A program made the position numbers and the translations under genes. The notes under the pieces were generated by a model. It saw only the letters and a list, made by a program, of their open reading frames with translations. It had not been told where the DNA came from and searched no databases. From NCBI RefSeq assembly GCF_000143415.4, contig NW_003314386.1, forward strand, positions 98,629-162,628: DNA of 64,000 bases. Reading direction: 5' to 3'. Origin of the DNA: Selaginella moellendorffii (taxonomy: Eukaryota; Streptophyta; Lycopodiopsida; Selaginellales; Selaginellaceae). This document shows positions 43,800-53,150 of this stretch, piece by piece (the first letter of the stretch is position 1; every line of letters starts with the position of its first letter).

Positions 43800-46475
43800 T
43801 CAAGTCAACGATGTAAGATCACTGCCTGACAAAACCACGCGAAGATCATTCGAGGGATCAGAGCTCGAGAATCTTTCTTCCAGCTTTGCTTTCTCCTCCC
43901 ACATCCCTGCTGCCGCATAGACGTTCCCCATCAACCGAAACACCGCGCCATCGCTCCCGCCACCTCTGCTCATCAAGGCCTCGAAAGCCATCTTCGCAAC
44001 TCTTAAGTTCTTCCACTTCTGGCACGCCCCGAGCACCGTCTTCCACGCCACCGCGCTCGCCTCAAACGGCATCGCTTCCAGCAGCTCCACTGCCTCGTCC
44101 AGAGCATTCGCTCGCCCCAGCATGTCCACCATGCAGCGGTAGTGCTCCACGCCGGGAGTGACACCATATTTGGAGCTCATCGCCTGGAAGTACCTCCTCC
44201 CCTCGTCTACAAGCCCGGCGTGACTACACGCGATGAGAACGCAGATGAAAGTCACCCGGTTTGCTCCAAGCCCCTCGTCTTGCATGCTGTGGAAGAGCCG
44301 AAACACGCTGCTCGTGTCACCCAGCCTGCTATACCCTGCTATCAGTGCCGTCCAGGCCACCAGATCGACGCTGCCCAGCGAGTCGAAAGTGGTGTGAGCG
44401 TCCACCATGCTGCCGCACTTGCCGTAGACGTCCACAAAGCACGTAGCCAGGAGAGCCTCCGTCTCGTGCCCCCACCGGCAAGCGTCGCTGTGGACGGCCT
44501 TGCCGAAGCGAAAGGCCACTGAGCTTCCACACGCCTTGAGCACGGCGATCAGGTTCTGCGAGCTCAGCGAAAAGCTCTCCTCCTGTCTCATGCTGCCAAA
44601 CGCATCCACGGCTTTGGCCTCCTCCCCTGCCTCGATGTAGCCCAGGAGCATCGAGTTCCACGACACCATGCTGTGGAAAGGCATGGCATCGAAGACTTGG
44701 CGAGCGTCCACCATGCTCCCACATCTCGCGAAAACGTCGACAAACGTGCTGGCCAAAAACACGTCCGTGTCGCACCCCAACTTCGCTGCCTGTGAGTGAA
44801 CAGTCCTGCCTTTGTCCAGAGCGAAAACTTTCACGAACTTCCCGTCAACCTGTCTTGCTTCTTCCTTGGCAGCCACGCCGATGCAAGCTTTTGCCGCCGC
44901 GACGAAAGTTAGTGTGTCCGGCTCGAAGCCTTCGTCCTTCATCGTTGTCAAAAGATCCAAAGCCAGTCCCTCCTCCCCACTCTCTGCGTATCCCATGAGC
45001 AAAGCAGTCCATGCCACGACACTCCGAGAAGGCATCCTGTCAAACACGCTGCGGGCGTCCACCAGGCTCCCACAGTTCACGTACATGTCTATCAGCGTGA
45101 TTGTCACGAAGCAGTCCGCCGTATGGCCTTTCTCCACAGCTCCAGCATGCAAAGCCATGCCTTTCTCCAAACTTGCCAGCTTCACGGCCCTCCCGTCGAT
45201 TTTTCTGGCGACTTCTTTTCCTGCAACGCTGGTGCAAGCCTTCAAGGCGGCAACGTACGATCGAGAGGTCGGAGCACAGTCCCTGGAAGTTTTCATGCGG
45301 TCGAAAAGCTCCAACACGGTCCCTGCCTCTCCATACTCGCAGTAGCCAAACATGAGAGCGTTCCACGCCACGGCCTTTTGACACTCCATGCTGTCGAAGA
45401 CTCTTCGAGCATCCGTCATGCTCCCACACTTGGAGTAGAAATCCACCAGCGTGTTGGCGAGCACAGCCTCCGGATCATCGATACTGGATGCTTGAGCGTG
45501 TACTCTCGTGCCTCGCTCAAGAGCCACCACCTTGACGAGCCTCCCGTCAACCTGCCTTTGGTCTTCTCTCGCCGCAAGGCCGGAGCAGGCCTTGACGGCA
45601 GCAACGAAAGTGAGAGCATTCTTCTCGCAGCTCACACGCTCAAACAGCTCGAGAGCAATCTCCCCCTCTCCATTCTCGGCATATCCCAGTAGCAAAGCAT
45701 TCCACGACACGACCGTGTGAAACTCCATCCTGTCGAAAGCCCCCCGAGAATCCACCAAGCTTCCACACTTGGCATACATATCCACCAGGGTGTTCTCCAC
45801 GAACACATCCAGAGAGTCACCCTGGATCCTCGTCGCTCGAGAGTGAACCATCATTCCTTTCTCCAAAGCACCGAGCTTGACTTTTCCACTGCCGATGACA
45901 ATCGTGCTCCCTTCACTGTCCGCGATGGCAGAGCACGCCTTGATTGCTCCCATAAAAGTCCCCGCATTGGGACGCAAGCCGCGGACTTCCATGCTCTGGA
46001 ACAAATCCAGCGCCAAATCCCCTCTTCCATTTTCAACGTATCCCAGCAGCAGCGAGTTCCAAGTCACGACGTCATACTGTGGAAATCTTTCGAAGATCTG
46101 AGCTGCCTTGACCAATCGCGACCCCAAATCTCTGTCACTGACACTGCCGCTCGAATCAAAATCCTTGCTGCTGCTGGATTCCAGATACCCGGCCATGAGC
46201 GCCGTCCAGGCCACCACATTGCGGCAAGGCATGGCGTCAAAGACCCTGTGTGCATCCGCGACGCTGCCGCATCGCGAGTACATGCTGACCAGGCTGCTGG
46301 CAACGACGAGATTGGAGCCATAGCCCGCCGCGACGGCTTCATTGTGAAGATTCTTGCCGCGATCGAGGTCACTGGAGCTGCGGCAAGAGCGTAATATCGA
46401 CACGAAGTAGTGGACGCTGATCCTTACCTCAGAATGCAGTGCCCTCGCGCCGATGCCACGCCTCAAACACCGCAT
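43800..46475 (-). CDS. PPR protein, PLS type, module copy 1
   Basis: Intronless, 891 codons. Leader MRCLRRGIGARALHSEVRIS is basic and Ser/Ala-containing as in mitochondrial targeting (inference). Then long PLS arrays with recurring LVDMYAKCGSLVDARxxFDRM, VVSWNALLLGYAE and EGFEPDTLTFVAA segments, interrupted by unusual linkers of the kind KEEARQVDGKFVKVFALDKG repeated in several motifs. The tail is a short E-like piece (MVDMLGRANALDEAVELLEAMP, WKTVLGACQKW) without DYW. Expected role: organellar RNA editing or processing factor. It differs from the copy at 53151-55835 by only a handful of bases. Confidence 0.9.
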   Translation of the reverse strand: MRCLRRGIGARALHSEVRISVHYFVSILRSCRSSSDLDRGKNLHNEAVAAGYGSNLVVASSLVSMYSRCGSVADAHRVFDAMPCRNVVAWTALMAGYLESSSSKDFDSSGSVSDRDLGSRLVKAAQIFERFPQYDVVTWNSLLLGYVENGRGDLALDLFQSMEVRGLRPNAGTFMGAIKACSAIADSEGSTIVIGSGKVKLGALEKGMMVHSRATRIQGDSLDVFVENTLVDMYAKCGSLVDSRGAFDRMEFHTVVSWNALLLGYAENGEGEIALELFERVSCEKNALTFVAAVKACSGLAAREDQRQVDGRLVKVVALERGTRVHAQASSIDDPEAVLANTLVDFYSKCGSMTDARRVFDSMECQKAVAWNALMFGYCEYGEAGTVLELFDRMKTSRDCAPTSRSYVAALKACTSVAGKEVARKIDGRAVKLASLEKGMALHAGAVEKGHTADCFVTITLIDMYVNCGSLVDARSVFDRMPSRSVVAWTALLMGYAESGEEGLALDLLTTMKDEGFEPDTLTFVAAAKACIGVAAKEEARQVDGKFVKVFALDKGRTVHSQAAKLGCDTDVFLASTFVDVFARCGSMVDARQVFDAMPFHSMVSWNSMLLGYIEAGEEAKAVDAFGSMRQEESFSLSSQNLIAVLKACGSSVAFRFGKAVHSDACRWGHETEALLATCFVDVYGKCGSMVDAHTTFDSLGSVDLVAWTALIAGYSRLGDTSSVFRLFHSMQDEGLGANRVTFICVLIACSHAGLVDEGRRYFQAMSSKYGVTPGVEHYRCMVDMLGRANALDEAVELLEAMPFEASAVAWKTVLGACQKWKNLRVAKMAFEALMSRGGGSDGAVFRLMGNVYAAAGMWEEKAKLEERFSSSDPSNDLRVVLSGSDLTSLT

Positions 46476-46552
46476 GCTCCATCCCGATCGAAGAACCCTA
46501 GAAACAGAAAACCTAAAATTCCTCGCGCGCTGAAAGGATTTAAATTTTCTTT

Positions 46553-47082
46553 AGGTGCCCCTCTTTGGCCAATTTCTTCGTTCTTGAATAGTTGATCCCA
46601 ACCCTTTGAAGTAGTAGCATGCATACTGCCTAACCAATATAAATGTGGAACTAAAGAGCAAATCAACTTCTTTTGCCATGGAACAGCTATATGCCAAGGA
46701 TTGAAATTTCTTTACGTGGCTTCATGCCAATTTCTTCATTTCTCCCCTCTTTGGCCGTTCTCGAATAGCTGATCCCAGCCCCTTGAAGTTGTAGCACGCA
46801 TACTGCCCAACGAGTATAAATGACCTGGAACCAAAAACCAGTCGCTGGACTGGCAATAACGGCTGGAACCATGCCAAGTCTCAAGAACATAACATCCCAA
46901 ACTTGTTGGACAGCTTCTGAAGAGACTGGTAAAGCATTAGATCTAAACCATGGATCTAAACCAATGCAGTAGTGTCTTGCTTTGCAACGTAAGAGTTCTA
47001 ACAAGGAGCAAGAAGACAGAAACTAGAGAAGGAACTCCCTTTTTCAACGGGGATACCAAATGAGATTCTTCCATTTGATCCT
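46553..47082 (-). pseudogene. CYP-C scraps, second module
   Basis: Short partial copies of CYP-C: YNFKG and SSRPF-like regions at ~46600-46660 and ~46780-46830, then DVMFLRLGMVPAV at ~46860-46910 and an LLRCK/ESHLVS end near 46990-47070. They are joined by the PPR 5'-flank word TTTACGTGGCTTCATGCC. Frame is not kept. Confidence 0.75.
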
Positions 47083-48013
47083 CTAGTGGAACAAGACATC
47101 AGGATTAAAGTCGTGGAGCAAGTTTCCAAGAGTGAGATAAATAGTTTTGAGGCCGAGTGACATGCCTGGGCATATTCGTCTCCCAGCTCCAAACGGAATC
47201 AGCTCAAAGTCCTGGCCTTTCACGTCGATTGCCAACCCCAGAAACCTCTCGGACCAAAACTTTGTCCCAAACTTTGGATCTCTGCCAACGGAGTAAAAGA
47301 TGACAATGGTGGTGGCACCTTTGATCCTGAAAGTTTCCTTGACGATGGTCTCAAGATATGTCAGCTTTAAAACCATGCCATCTCCGCCTATGACAACATC
47401 AAGTTCCTCTTGTCCTTTCCTCATGACATCTGGATTGTTGAGAAGTTCTAGCAAAGCCCACTCCACTCTGCATGTGCTTGTGTCTGTTCCTGCTGCCAGG
47501 AGTTCCTATGCCAAAGCATTCCAGAGTATAGATTATCATGTTAGAATCATTCTCCGCTTACCGCTAAGGTGGTTTTGACAACTTATCGGTCATCTCGTCT
47601 ATGCTCAAGCAAAGTATCCATGAAATCCGTTGTCGGGATGGGATTTGTTGGCTTTGTGTTCGTCGGTGATCTTCTGGAGGAATTCGTCCTGCTTGGCAGC
47701 AACCCTTTTGGCCTGTGGTATGGTTCCAGTCAATCCATTTGAGCCAAGATGGTACAAACTCACTTATATGGAACTGGAAAGCAAACTTGACTGACTCATC
47801 GATCAGTTCCTTGAATACTCTGGCCTCTGCTAGCTCGTCATCACTCAAGTTCTCACCGAAAAACCTCTTGCTCGTGAGGATCCGAGTTTGTATGTTGAAT
47901 GTGAGGATCATGAGGTGTTCTCTCACATCTACAACACATCGGTCTTTGCAAGCTTGGGCGAGTGATGACATCAAGTAAGAAAGCTCCTCCATTCCAACCC
48001 ACAAGAAAGAGTC

Positions 48014-50957
48014 TGGATGGCCAGAGACGGTAAACCGAGGCAGTCCTCCCCCCTCGGCGTCATGCCACTTGCCCCCCGTGGGCCGGGCGCCCCCCTGATC
48101 CCACCAATTGGAGCATCTTTGCCGGTGGTGCGATCTGCCCGCGAAGGAGCCCGGACAACGGCATGGATGGGCGGCCTGGTATCCTCCCATCCCGCCCGGG
48201 GTGTGTCTTCGTCTGCCCCACCCCTCCTTCCCCACCGCACACATCACCGGGATTCCGGGGCACACTCCACTCCGACCTTTGGGGCTCGGAGCCCTCCTCT
48301 GAGCCGGCCGGGAGTGGCCGATCTCCGTCCATGCCCAGTCACCGGTGCACCCGCCCCGAGCGGAAAAGGAGCGGCGGGGAGAGAGTGGTGGGCCGCCGGT
48401 GCTGGAAGGAGCGGCACCCGCGGAGCAGGCATCCGGATAGGGAGATAGTTGCCAGAAAACGTGTGAAACTTAAAAAACGTAACATTTTAAACGCGTTCAA
48501 AAACGCCATTTTAAACTCCCAACGCATTTGCATTATTTGCGAAAAGAGACAAAGGTTTCTTTAGGGTTTCTTCAGGGTTCTTGTGGTCATGACAGGAATT
48601 GGAGGACGCTGCGAATGCTGGAGCTGGAAGCATGTGATACAAGCAGAGCAGCATTGGACATGTAAGTATTGTCATGAGATTCACACTGGGGGAGCAGACT
48701 GAGTGCGAGCACATCTCGCTGGAGTTCAGGCAAGAGGTGTGGAAACGTGCAAGGCAATGAGGGAGATCCCTTATGAGGTTCTTAAAAAAGCTCGCAGCTG
48801 TTTTTCCGATTTCGAGCTAGCAGACCCAGCAAATGCCGATGATGGGCATCTGCTGCAGCAAGCCACACAGGGTTCAGGGGGGCCAGCAGAATCTATGGTG
48901 GCAAGCACAAAGAACTAGTCCAGTGTTGGGACAAGCAGAGCAGCGAAACGCAGATCCTCAGATGGAAATTTGGTGACATTTTTTGATATTGCTTCGGCTG
49001 AGGCACTGGATGATGCTGTTGTAGAGTTCTTCTTTGCCAAGAACATCTCCTTCAACACAATCCAAAGAGACAACTTGAAGAGAATGTTGAAAGTTGCCGC
49101 AAAAGTGGGGCATCCAGCAATTGACAACCTCATGGGATATGAGAAGTTGCGGACAACTGAGGTACAATGAATCTACAACAACGTTCAGAAACAGCTTGAA
49201 GATGTGCGGCTAAGTTGGAGGACATATGGTTGTACCATTGTCACGGATGGCTGGTCTGATATCAAGAAGCAGTCTCTTATCAACTTCATGGTCAGTTCTG
49301 TGAGAGGCTCAATTTTCCTGAAGGTTGTGGACAGTAAGAACGTGAAGAAAATTGGAGCATGGTTGTTTGAGCAGTTGAAACAAGTGATTGCCAAGGTTGG
49401 CACGGAAAATGTTGTGCAGGTGGTGACGGACAATGCAAGCAACTGCGTGATCATGGGGGAGCTTTTGCAGTAGGAGTTTCCATAGATTGTACATATTCGC
49501 TGCGTTTGCCACGTTATGGGCTTGCTGTTCGAAGATATTGGAGCTCTGTCTTGGGTGCAGCCTTTCATCGATGGCTGTGCGAAGACAGTTACCTTCATCA
49601 CCTCAAAGCCACAGGTTCTAGCTCTTTATAGAACTTTCTGCAAACAGGACCTGATAAAGCCTATGACCATGAGGTTTGCTTATATTTTTCTCGTGATGTC
49701 TCAACTTCTGGAGACCACGAATCTCTCTGGGCTTCGAAGAATGGTGGTGAGCCAAGAATGGGAGCGACTTGACTGGTCTAAGAAGCTGGAGGGCCTGGAG
49801 TTGCGATCTCATGTTCTCAATGACTCGTTCTGGGAGCGGTGCGAGAATTTGTTATTTTTGCTCGGACCTTTACTTCGAGCTCTTTGGCTTGCTGATCGGG
49901 AGGGGGCGACTTCAGGCCTCATCTTTGAAGCTGTTGATCGGCTGATCGAGAAGATGGATGAGGGAGCTCGAAATGGAATTTATGCACATGAGGAAGTGGG
50001 ACAAATCAACGATTTCCTACTTGAATCACATAGTCTGAAGAAGGCAAGGTGGTATCAAATACACAACGTCATTCATGGAGCTGCTTTTGCTCTTCATCCT
50101 CTGTTTCTGGGGGATAACCCGGAGAACAACAAGCTAGACAATGAGGCATACGGGAATTGGCTGAAGTACATGCATGTTTATAACAGTGGTGATCTGGACT
50201 TGCAGCTGAGATTGCAGGCACAGTTTGAGAGGTTTCGGCAATAGCTTGGATGGCAAATGAGGTTACTTGTTGCCAAGGATCGGGAGACCAGAAAGTTTCT
50301 AGTAACCTGGTGGAGTTCTTTTGGTTTAGAGATGCCTGATCTACATCTCATGGCTCTCTGGATTTTAAGCCAGGTTGTTTGCACTTCTCCATGTGAGAGG
50401 AATTGGAGCTCATGGAGCTTGATACAAACAAAGTGCAGGTCCCACTTGCTTCCCAAAAATGCTGAGAAGCTTGTTTACATTCACACAAACTTGCGGGTTG
50501 CTCAAAAGCTGGAGAGTGAAGGTTTGAGGATGCTAGAGATTGATATAGACAAGCTGGAGTTGGAGCCTCATTGGAAGAGGATTTTGGATCTGCAAGAAGC
50601 TTTTGAGGAACCAAATCAGGCTGCTGAAGAGTTTAGCATCGATGAAGGAATGGAAGATGATTCGGAATCAGAAGACAACTAAAACAGCTTCTTTTTTCAT
50701 TTGTTTTAGTATGTTATTCGGTTAGGTTTTATAAACTTAATATCAGATTAAAGTGTCTTTAGTAAATATTAATGTTTTCTTAATCATTTTAGGTTTTAAC
50801 ATGTAAAAAACATTTTAAACGGTGTTTAAACATCGACACATTGGAACGTTTGCACGTCTAGCTGCAACTATGAGGGAGGTTGAGACACTGGCGACGGGCA
50901 TCATGATCGTGTCACGAGCAGGTTCGGGGATCGGATACCAAGGGCATGGGCGGCCTT
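48014..50957. mobile_element. Nested insertion: GC-rich element interrupted by a hAT transposon
   Basis: The insert interrupts CYP-B3 between GAAAGAGTC (ends 48013) and TCAATGCATTTC (from 50958). Its outer parts (48014-~48440 and ~50866-50957) are strongly GC-rich and unlike the rest of the window. The inner part (~48440-~50866) is AT-richer and holds a hAT transposase. This suggests the hAT jumped into an earlier GC-rich insertion. At the inner borders ATAGTTGC (48441) and its complement GCAACTAT (~50866) could be terminal inverted repeats; TSDs are not clear. No coding sense was found in the GC-rich flanks. Confidence 0.65.
48590..50682 (+). pseudogene. hAT-superfamily transposase, dead
   Basis: Collinear hAT pieces on the plus strand. 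First a BED zinc finger (TCKYCHEIHTGG with RAHLAG, ~48655-48740), then a DUF659 block (YGCTIVTDGWSDIKKQSLINF, VVTDNASNCVIMGELL, 49220-49470). Next comes the middle region (49516-50244, LLEDIGAL-like, EWERLDWSKKLEGLE). The hAT C-terminal dimerisation domain follows (SPCERNWSSWSLIQTKCRSH, 50380-50450) with an acidic tail to 50682. Stops interrupt at about 48700, 48916, 49167, 49473 and 50242. Enough remains to assign the family but not to make a working enzyme. Confidence 0.85.
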
Positions 50958-51553
50958 GTCAATGCATTTCACTGTGAAGAGCTTAGTGTTGCAGATCCTT
51001 CTCATGTTCTTCCAGTGATCACCACTAGCCAAAGCTATTCCCTTGAAATTGTAGCCACTGTGCTCTCCAACCAGCAAATATGGCCTGAAACTAAAGTTTA
51101 GTCTTCAGTCTTGAACATTTGCTTTGCTAGAGCTGGACTGGAAATCACAATTGCAGGGATCATCCCCAATTTGAGATAGATAGTCTCTCCAAACTTCCTG
51201 GAGACCTTTTGCACTGAATGGTGAGGCATTCTTCCAATGAGATGGAGGTGACCAATGAGTGGCAAGCCCCATGGAGATGGGGGCAGCCTCTTGCTTGACA
51301 GCAACACATTCTTGAAGAGATGAGCAATAGTAGAAAGCCAAAGAAGAAGAGAAGGAACTCCATCTGGTTTGTCTGGAGTCTATGAATCATGGTCTATAAA
51401 TAATTGTTTCATTGCATGGTTCGTCTAATGATGCTTTTGAACAAGATGACAAACGAGTATCTGCCGTATTGTTTGAAGGTCAACCTCGTGAATAACGTAA
51501 TATTATAATTTAAGAGCAAATTAAGATGCTTCTAATAAAACAGAATACAATGG

Positions 51554-53082
51554 TTACATAGAAGTAACTTTGGCTTGCAATGGTAGCTTTGGCCATATGA
51601 CAGACATAAAAGCTTCATCCATATTGTAGCTTCCTCCACAAACGACAGGCTCCCAGTTGAAACCATGAATCATGTTGGCGAGCGTGAGGTACACACTCCT
51701 GAGTCCCAGCAACATCCCTGGACAAATTCTTCTCCCAGATCCGAATGGAATCAGCTCAAAGTCCTGACCCTTAACATCGATTCTTGATCCTTGAAACCTC
51801 TCCGGCCAGAACTTTTCAGGCTTATCCCAAACTCTTGGGTCTCTACCAATGGCATAAAAGTTGATAATGGTGGTGGCACCTTTGGGAATGTCGAAAGACT
51901 CGCCCAGAACACAAGCCTGAGTGGACATCCTGGGCGCCAGCAACGGGGCTGGAGGGTGAAACCTGAAAGTTTCCTTGACAATGTCTTCAAGGTATAGAAG
52001 CTTGTGGAGATCAGACTCTGTAACCATGCGATCTCGGCCCACAACAGTATCGAGTTCCTCCTGTGCTTTCCTCATTATCTCTGGATTGTTGAGAAGTTCC
52101 AGCAGCGCCCACTCTGTCATACAAGCACTGGTGTCTGTTCCTGCTGCAAGGAGTTCCTGTGAAAATGAGGAAGACAGTCACTGTTACAACAAACTCTGTC
52201 AAATCGAGGAGATCATTCACTTACCACCAAGGTGGCTTTGGCGACCTCCTCGTCTCCTTGGTGTTGTAGCAAGATATCCATGAAATCCATCACAGGGCGG
52301 GACTTCTGACTAGATTTGTGCTCTTGGATTATTTTTTCGAAGAACTTCTCCTGCTTGGCCACAATTTTTCTCGCATGTGGGATGCTCCAATCAATCCATC
52401 TCAGCCAAGCCGGGATGAACTCACTTATGTGGAACTTCAAAGTGAAGCGCGCCAGCTCCTGCAGGACTTCTCTGAGCTGTCTAGCCTCTTCTATTTCCTC
52501 CCCGCCCAAGTTCATGTTCCCAGAGAATCTCTTGCTCATGAGCATCTGGCTCACTATGTTGAAATTGAAATCAGTGACAAGTTCTCTCACATTGACGACG
52601 CTCTGGCTCTTGGATGCTTGAGCAAGCCGTGAGACCAAGTGAGAGACCTCCGCAAGCCTCATCCCTTGGAAGGATTCCATGCGCTTGACTGAGAAGAGCT
52701 CGGTGATACAGATCTTCCTCATGTTCTTCCAGTGATCACCGTTAGAGAAAGCAATCCCCTTAAAGTTGTAAGTGAGATACTCCCCAACCAACAGGTATGG
52801 TCTGAAGCCAAAGCTAGAATCATTGCTTCTCAGTGCCTCTTTCGCTAGATCTGGACTGGAAATCACAATGGCTGGAATCATCCCAAGTCTTAGATACATA
52901 ATCCCTCCAAGCTTTCTAGATAAGTTTTGGAGGGATTGGTGAGGCAGCATAGACAAATGATGGAGGTGACCAATCAAAGGCAGCCCCCATGGAGATGGAG
53001 GCAACCTCTTTCTACTCTGCAGCAAAGATCTTCCCAAAAAACACACCACCAAAGCTACAAGAAAGTAGACTGGAAACTCCAT
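51554..53082 (-). CDS. Cytochrome P450, A-type, 'CYP-A3', intact
   Basis: Exons 53082-52225 and 52156-51554, intron 68 bp GT-AG; 486 residues, very close to CYP-A2. Anchor MEFPVYFLVALVVCFLG, I-helix AGTDTSACMTEW, KETFR, FWPERF, haem loop FGSGRRICPG. Differences from CYP-A2 are scattered (for example APRMST for MPRMST, GNMNLGG for GNKNLGG), consistent with recent duplication under constraint. The ATG lies 68 bp behind the stop of the PPR gene upstream on the same strand. Confidence 0.9.
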
Positions 53083-53115
53083 GAATCCCTTGTTCTCTCG
53101 CTTGAGACCATCAAG

Positions 53116-53122
53116 TTATAAA
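53116..53122 (-). promoter_or_regulatory. TATA-like box before CYP-A3
   Basis: CTTTATAACT on the minus strand, about 35 bp before the ATG, inside the 68-bp gap behind the PPR stop codon. Same word as before CYP-A2. Confidence 0.4.
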
Positions 53123-53150
53123 GCCCATGAAGCTATAGTTCTTTAAGCTC

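Larger units (their letters stand above)
47083..51363 (-). pseudogene. Cytochrome P450 'CYP-B3', broken and split by an insertion
   Basis: Exon 1 begins at 51363 (MEFLLFFFGFLLLL) and runs to ~50958; it continues at 48013 (SFLWVGMEELSYL) down to ~47570, the middle being an inserted ~2.9 kb. Exon 2 is at ~47500-47083. Further lesions are a one-base deletion at ~51322, a one-base insertion near 47722 (TATGGTTCC for TATGTTCC), and loss of the [14 protein letters not shown] segment in exon 2 together with shortened PERF surroundings. The haem loop FGAGRRICPG survives. Dead copy. Confidence 0.88.

Noticed and set aside
45717-46394. 225-codon plus-strand ORFs (also 55077-55754, 45123-45692 and others)
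   Set aside because: Antisense shadows of the two PPR genes; the same shadows appear in both copies because the genes are duplicates.
47564-48265. 233-codon minus ORF joining GC-rich sequence to a P450 piece
   Set aside because: It crosses the left border of the inserted element; the N-terminal half has no recognisable sense and the rest is the CYP-B3 pseudogene.
48441-50873. Perfect hAT terminal repeats and 8-bp target duplication
   Set aside because: Only an 8-base inverted word (ATAGTTGC) was seen; flanking 8-mers do not match well enough to claim a TSD.
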